DNA from: Clostridia bacterium
GTDB lineage: Bacteria > Bacillota > Clostridia > Christensenellales > CAG-314
Assembly (NCBI GenBank): GCA_017452035.1
Contig: JAFTNE010000056.1
Span: 1-7,935 of the forward strand
Reading direction: 5' to 3'
DNA: 7,935 bases
The notes under the pieces are model-generated. The model was not told where the DNA came from and searched no databases. It saw only the letters and a program-made list of their open reading frames with translations. Positions within the stretch are counted from its first letter, which is position 1. Each line of letters begins with the position of its first letter. Shown one piece after another: positions 6,061 through 7,935 of the stretch. A program made the translations under genes and the position numbers.

Positions 6061-6082
6061 GAGTTGTTCGTGCGCACAACTC
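6061..6082. repeat. Hairpin between rpsI and its terminator
   Basis: GAGTTGT (6061-6067) and ACAACTC (6076-6082) form a perfect 7-bp stem with an 8-base loop containing the self-complementary GTGCGCAC. No T-tract follows on the minus strand. It would be the last structure in the operon message before the terminator hairpin, and could stabilise the 3' end. Function is unknown. Confidence 0.45.
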
Positions 6083-6109
6083 CAGCAGATTTTTCCCGAA
6101 ACTGGGAGA

Positions 6110-6520
6110 TTATCTCTTGGAGAATTGTGGAGCTTTACGAGCCTTCTTGAGACCGTACTTTTTACGTTCCTTCATACGTGGGTCACGTGTCAAGAAACCA
6201 TTCTTTTTGAGAACGGACTTGTCTTCGCCTGCAACTACAAGTGCACGAGCGATACCATGACGGATTGCACCAGCTTGACCTGTGTAGCCACCACCGATAA
6301 CGTTAACTTCTACATCGTACTTGGACAATGTTTCTGTTGCTGTAAGAGGTTGACGAACGATGTACTTGAGTGTGTCGAGACCGAAGTATGTGTCGATATC
6401 ACGCTTGTTGATTGTGATTTGGCCATTGCCACCTGGAATCAAACGAACGCGAGCGATGGACTTCTTTCTACGACCAGTACCCCAAAATTGAACCTTTTTC
6501 TTAGAACTAATTTTTGCCAT
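6110..6520 (-). CDS. rpsI: 30S ribosomal protein S9 (uS9)
   Basis: S9 binds 16S rRNA in the head of the small subunit, and its C-terminal tail reaches the P-site tRNA. The 136-residue protein has the expected length. It shows the N-terminal motif [14 protein letters not shown] (14-27), the family signature around [19 protein letters not shown] (76-94), and the basic tail [12 protein letters not shown] (112-123) ending PQFSKR with the conserved SKR terminus. The start at 6520 is fixed by a perfect AGGAGG 8 bases upstream. This site lies immediately after the rplM stop codon, with 15 bases between the genes, so the two are co-transcribed and probably translated in sequence. The operon ends at copy 3 of the repeated terminator. 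Confidence 0.98.
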   Translation of the reverse strand: MAKISSKKKVQFWGTGRRKKSIARVRLIPGGNGQITINKRDIDTYFGLDTLKYIVRQPLTATETLSKYDVEVNVIGGGYTGQAGAIRHGIARALVVAGEDKSVLKKNGFLTRDPRMKERKKYGLKKARKAPQFSKR

Positions 6521-6535
6521 TGTATTAACCTCCTA

Positions 6536-6970
6536 CTATTTCAACACAAGAACTTCGGGGCATTGTGCCTCGTGTTTGTGTTCTGCGCCTTTGTAAACGC
6601 GAAGTTTGGTGAGCATTTTTCTACCAAGACTGTTGTGAGGAAGCATACCCTTTACAGCCTTCATTACTGCAAAATCGCTACGTTCAGCCATAAGCTTACG
6701 GTATTGAACTTGCTTGAGGTGACCTGGACGTGGAGAACGACGAACGTAAAGTTTGTCTTCCAACTTGTTACCAGTAAGAACTACCTTGTCGCAGTTGATT
6801 ACGATAACGTAGTCGCCAGTATCAACGTGAGGTGTAAATGTGGGCTTGTTTTTACCACGAAGGATGGATGCAACTTGTGCAGCAAGGCGACCAAGTACCA
6901 TGCCAGATGCATCTACAACGTACCATTTTCTTTCAACGGCTTCTGCTTTAGCCATAAAAGTTTTAATCAT
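6536..6970 (-). CDS. rplM: 50S ribosomal protein L13 (uL13)
   Basis: L13 is an early-binding 23S rRNA protein of the large subunit. The 144-residue length matches the family. Visible motifs are WYVVDA (16-21), LGRLA (26-30), [19 protein letters not shown] (37-55), and [13 protein letters not shown] (105-117) followed by [14 protein letters not shown] (123-136). The ATG at 6970 is chosen because TTAGGAG ends 9 bases upstream and the resulting MIKTF start aligns with the usual MKTF beginning; Met6 would lie too far from the binding site. It is the first gene of rplM-rpsI. It is driven by a perfect-consensus promoter and preceded by a structured leader of about 118 bases that may give feedback control. 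It ends in TAG directly followed by the rpsI ribosome binding site. Confidence 0.98.
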   Translation of the reverse strand: MIKTFMAKAEAVERKWYVVDASGMVLGRLAAQVASILRGKNKPTFTPHVDTGDYVIVINCDKVVLTGNKLEDKLYVRRSPRPGHLKQVQYRKLMAERSDFAVMKAVKGMLPHNSLGRKMLTKLRVYKGAEHKHEAQCPEVLVLK

Positions 6971-7001
6971 TTTTGTTTTCTCCTAATATTTAAGTTTGTT
7001 T

Positions 7002-7088
7002 GCTGTTCACGGTTGAGTAATTACTGCCAGTGGAAAATGCAGTTTAGACCATGCAGAGCTTAAAATACAAGGCCGAACTACTCACAGC
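7002..7088 (-). promoter_or_regulatory. Structured leader of rplM-rpsI, candidate L13 autoregulatory leader
   Basis: In minus-strand RNA the 5' end of the leader can pair with its 3' end: GCUGU (7088-7084) with ACAGC (7006-7002), and GAGUA (7083-7079) with UACUC (7019-7015). The next 5' segment GUUCGG (7078-7073) can pair with CCG-UG-AAC (7012-7005), which crosses the GAGUA pairing and competes with ACAGC. Inside, ACUGC and CUGC segments can both pair with GCAGU (7027-7023). Such exclusive pairings suit a regulatory switch. L13 leaders are known in Bacillota; I could not check this one against that model. Confidence 0.45.
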
Positions 7089-7094
7089 TTATCA

Positions 7095-7123
7095 ATTATA
7101 CAAAATATGCCTCATTTTGTCAA
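7095..7123 (-). promoter_or_regulatory. Perfect-consensus promoter of rplM-rpsI
   Basis: On the minus strand, -35 TTGACA (7118-7123) and -10 TATAAT (7095-7100) are separated by exactly 17 bases, as expected for a ribosomal protein operon. Transcription would start near 7088, at the GCTGT that begins the leader stem. Confidence 0.88.
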
Positions 7124-7137
7124 TCAAAATAAGGCAT
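7107..7137. repeat. 13-bp inverted repeat overlapping the rplM promoter
   Basis: Arms ATGCCTCATTTTG (7107-7119) and CAAAATAAGGCAT (7125-7137) match at 12 of 13 positions around a 5-base centre; the exception is a G-U wobble in minus-strand RNA. The centre and inner arm contain the -35 box. It could be the terminator of transcription from truA (followed by ATTTTGT), an operator, or a cruciform-prone site. Confidence 0.55.
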
Positions 7138-7139
7138 GT

Positions 7140-7169
7140 TTTACATCTTTTTGAGATAATTTTTATAAC
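7140..7169 (+). promoter_or_regulatory. Promoter-like sequence on the plus strand (tentative)
   Basis: TTTACA (7140-7145) and TATAAC (7164-7169) are 18 bases apart, in very AT-rich DNA where such matches arise easily. It gains weight only because a plus-strand terminator lies about 100 bases downstream with no gene between. Confidence 0.3.
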
Positions 7170-7177
7170 AATTTTTT

Positions 7178-7195
7178 ACAGCAATTTATTGCTGT
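7178..7195. repeat. 8-bp hairpin, possible 5' stem of the candidate small RNA
   Basis: ACAGCAAT (7178-7185) and ATTGCTGT (7188-7195) are perfectly complementary around TT. Only four T follow on the plus strand, too few for a good terminator. Its AGCAAT and ATTGCT core reappears in the hairpin at 7318-7333. Confidence 0.55.
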
Positions 7196-7242
7196 TTTAG
7201 GTATCAAAACTTAGCTATTTTGCAGTTGACATTTTGCTCACG

Positions 7243-7267
7243 AAACACCACTTCGAGGTGTTTTTTT
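7243..7267 (+). terminator. Plus-strand rho-independent terminator without an obvious gene
   Basis: AAACACC (7243-7249) pairs with GGTGTTT (7257-7263) around a 7-base loop, and a run of seven T covers 7261-7267. On the minus strand only three T follow the stem, so the signal acts in the plus direction, against truA and rplM. It implies a transcript from the left on the plus strand. Confidence 0.7.
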
Positions 7268-7313
7268 ATGCAAAATACCATGTTTTTGGCATAAAATTGG
7301 GGTATTTTTGTAT
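7268..7313. repeat. Imperfect long hairpin next to the plus-strand terminator
   Basis: ATGCAAAATACC (7268-7279) pairs with GGTATTTTTGTAT (7301-7313), with one bulged T and one G-T pair, around a 21-base loop. It lies directly after the T-tract of the terminator at 7243-7267. Neither strand has a T-tract after it, so it is not a standard terminator. Confidence 0.45.
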
Positions 7314-7317
7314 GCTT

Positions 7318-7333
7318 AGCAATAAGTATTGCT
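7318..7333. repeat. 7-bp hairpin downstream of truA
   Basis: AGCAATA (7318-7324) and TATTGCT (7327-7333) are perfectly complementary with two bases between. It lies 31 bases after the truA stop on the minus strand but is not followed by T there. On the plus strand a T6 run follows after seven bases, which is too distant for a standard terminator. Confidence 0.45.
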
Positions 7334-7364
7334 CCTGCGATTTTTTACAAAAAAGTTCTTGTTT

Positions 7365-7935
7365 CTACTCGTAAAAAACACGTTCCAACGTTAGTCCCTT
7401 TGCTGGCATAGTTTTGATAGTGCGTTTTTCGCCGTTGAGCATAGCAACCAAGTCGTCAATATCCTTTTTTCCACTGCCAATTTGCACAAGCAATCCTGCC
7501 ATAATGCGCACTTGATTGTACAAAAATGCATTGCCGTTTACAACAAGGTCTATTGTGCCATCGTTGTTGTCTACAACGTCAAAACTGTTAATGGTGCGCA
7601 CTGTGCCTTTAAGGTTGCTACCCGTCTTTTGGAAGCATTTAAAGTCGTGTGTACCTTCTAACATTTTTGCACCAACTGCCATTTTGTAGACGTTGAGTGG
7701 GCGATACACTTGTGCGTGGTTAACATCCAACGTGGGCTTGCGAGTGGCAGATACGTACAAACGATAGCAGTAAGTTTTGGACACTGCCGAAAATCTTGCG
7801 TCAAAGTCGTCTGCAACCTTTTCTGCCTGCACTACTGCAACGGAACTGGGCAAACTGAGGTTTACTCCCAAGCAAAGTTTGTATGGGTTGACGTCTTTGG
7901 GTGGGAAAAAGTGAGCAACTTGACCTTTTGCATGC
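7365..7935 (-). CDS. truA: tRNA pseudouridine synthase A, C-terminal part (5' end outside window)
   Basis: TruA converts uridines 38-40 in the anticodon arm of many tRNAs to pseudouridine. About 190 codons are visible of a family usually 245-265 residues long. The frame stays open to the window edge, where it reads HAKGQVAHF, the end of the GRTDAGVHAxGQVAHF motif. The catalytic Asp of that motif lies just outside. Further family signatures follow: a VNLSLPS segment, FDARFSAVSKTYCYR (the FxARFSAxxxxYxYR element), KGTVRTI, NAFLYNQVRIMAGLL (matching the usual FLYxMVR segment) and the C-terminal MPAKGLTLERVFY (usual APAxGLxLxxVxY). A TTG at 7871 could be mistaken for a start but falls inside the conserved domain. 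It ends in TAG, 395 bases before rplM; truA upstream of rplM-rpsI is common in Bacillota. Confidence 0.96.
   Translation of the reverse strand, partial: HAKGQVAHFFPPKDVNPYKLCLGVNLSLPSSVAVVQAEKVADDFDARFSAVSKTYCYRLYVSATRKPTLDVNHAQVYRPLNVYKMAVGAKMLEGTHDFKCFQKTGSNLKGTVRTINSFDVVDNNDGTIDLVVNGNAFLYNQVRIMAGLLVQIGSGKKDIDDLVAMLNGEKRTIKTMPAKGLTLERVFYE

Larger units (their letters stand above)
7176..7267 (+). ncRNA. Candidate small RNA of about 90 nt, opposite strand to its neighbours
   Basis: This is an inference from signals, not a known family. A plus-strand transcript from the promoter-like sequence at 7140-7169 would start near 7176, open with an 8-bp hairpin (7178-7195), continue through about 47 unpaired, A/U-rich bases (7196-7242), and end in a strong terminator (7243-7267). 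No plus-strand protein gene precedes the terminator: the nearest plus-strand frames are antisense to rplM and rpsI. The 5' end is a guess. The alternative is that the terminator guards against antisense transcription. Confidence 0.3.
6971..7364. other. Non-coding region between truA and rplM, rich in hairpins
   Basis: No protein gene is supported in these 394 bases. From right to left they hold two hairpins (7318-7333, 7268-7313), a plus-strand terminator (7243-7267) and a hairpin (7178-7195) that together may form a small RNA, an inverted repeat over the rplM promoter (7107-7137), that promoter (7095-7123), and the rplM leader. No convincing minus-strand terminator for truA is seen; the 7107-7137 stem followed by ATTTTGT is the best candidate. 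Confidence 0.7.

Noticed and set aside
5963..6079. 39-residue N-terminal extension of the GNAT protein
   Set aside because: It would translate the promoter and the repeated terminator; the ATG at 5962 has a binding site and gives a normal GNAT length.
6053..7063. 336-codon open frame on the plus strand across rpsI and rplM
   Set aside because: It is antisense to two certain ribosomal protein genes, the Cys- and Phe-rich translation looks like no protein family, and it begins inside the operon terminator region.
7869..7871. TTG as the start of truA
   Set aside because: The frame continues upstream to the window edge with the conserved HAxGQVAHF motif, so the gene is cut by the window, not started here.

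Overview
The window looks like chromosomal DNA of an anaerobic, fairly AT-rich member of the Bacillota, probably a gut-type Clostridia. The evidence is a pyruvate:ferredoxin oxidoreductase gene, the gene order truA, rplM, rpsI that is common in Bacillota, strong AGGAGG-type ribosome binding sites, lipoproteins with Gram-positive style signals, and textbook sigma-A promoters with 17-base spacers. No mobile element, CRISPR array, tRNA or rRNA was found. The species cannot be named from this sequence.

Layout: the 3' end of nifJ (1-1245, plus strand) ends at a strong terminator. It converges on a series of minus-strand genes. Reading that series in its own direction (right to left) gives: the 3' part of truA (7365-7935); a 394-base non-coding region; the rplM-rpsI ribosomal protein operon (6970-6110); a GNAT acetyltransferase (5962-5528); a VOC/glyoxalase-fold protein (5325-4924); a 147-residue lipoprotein (4679-4236); a 383-residue lipoprotein (4139-2988); and a 500-residue MORN-repeat protein (2840-1338). 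Apart from rplM-rpsI, each complete minus-strand gene has its own recognisable promoter, so these look like independent transcription units rather than one operon. The genes fall into core metabolism (nifJ), translation (rplM, rpsI, truA) and small accessory functions. The two lipoproteins and the MORN protein have no assignable role.

The most notable non-coding signal is one 32-base hairpin terminator present three times in exactly the same sequence and orientation (2940-2971, 4827-4858, 6022-6053). It follows the 383-residue lipoprotein gene, the VOC gene and rpsI. A single G-U wobble makes the stem complete only in minus-strand RNA, which is the direction of the genes it would terminate.

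The 6971-7364 region between truA and rplM is dense in structure. It holds a perfect-consensus promoter for rplM-rpsI, a 13-bp inverted repeat lying over that promoter, and a leader with competing pairings that resembles an autoregulatory ribosomal protein leader. On the opposite strand it holds a possible small RNA of about 90 nt with its own promoter-like sequence and a strong terminator, followed by two further hairpins. The sRNA and the leader mechanism are inferences; the repeated terminator is directly visible.
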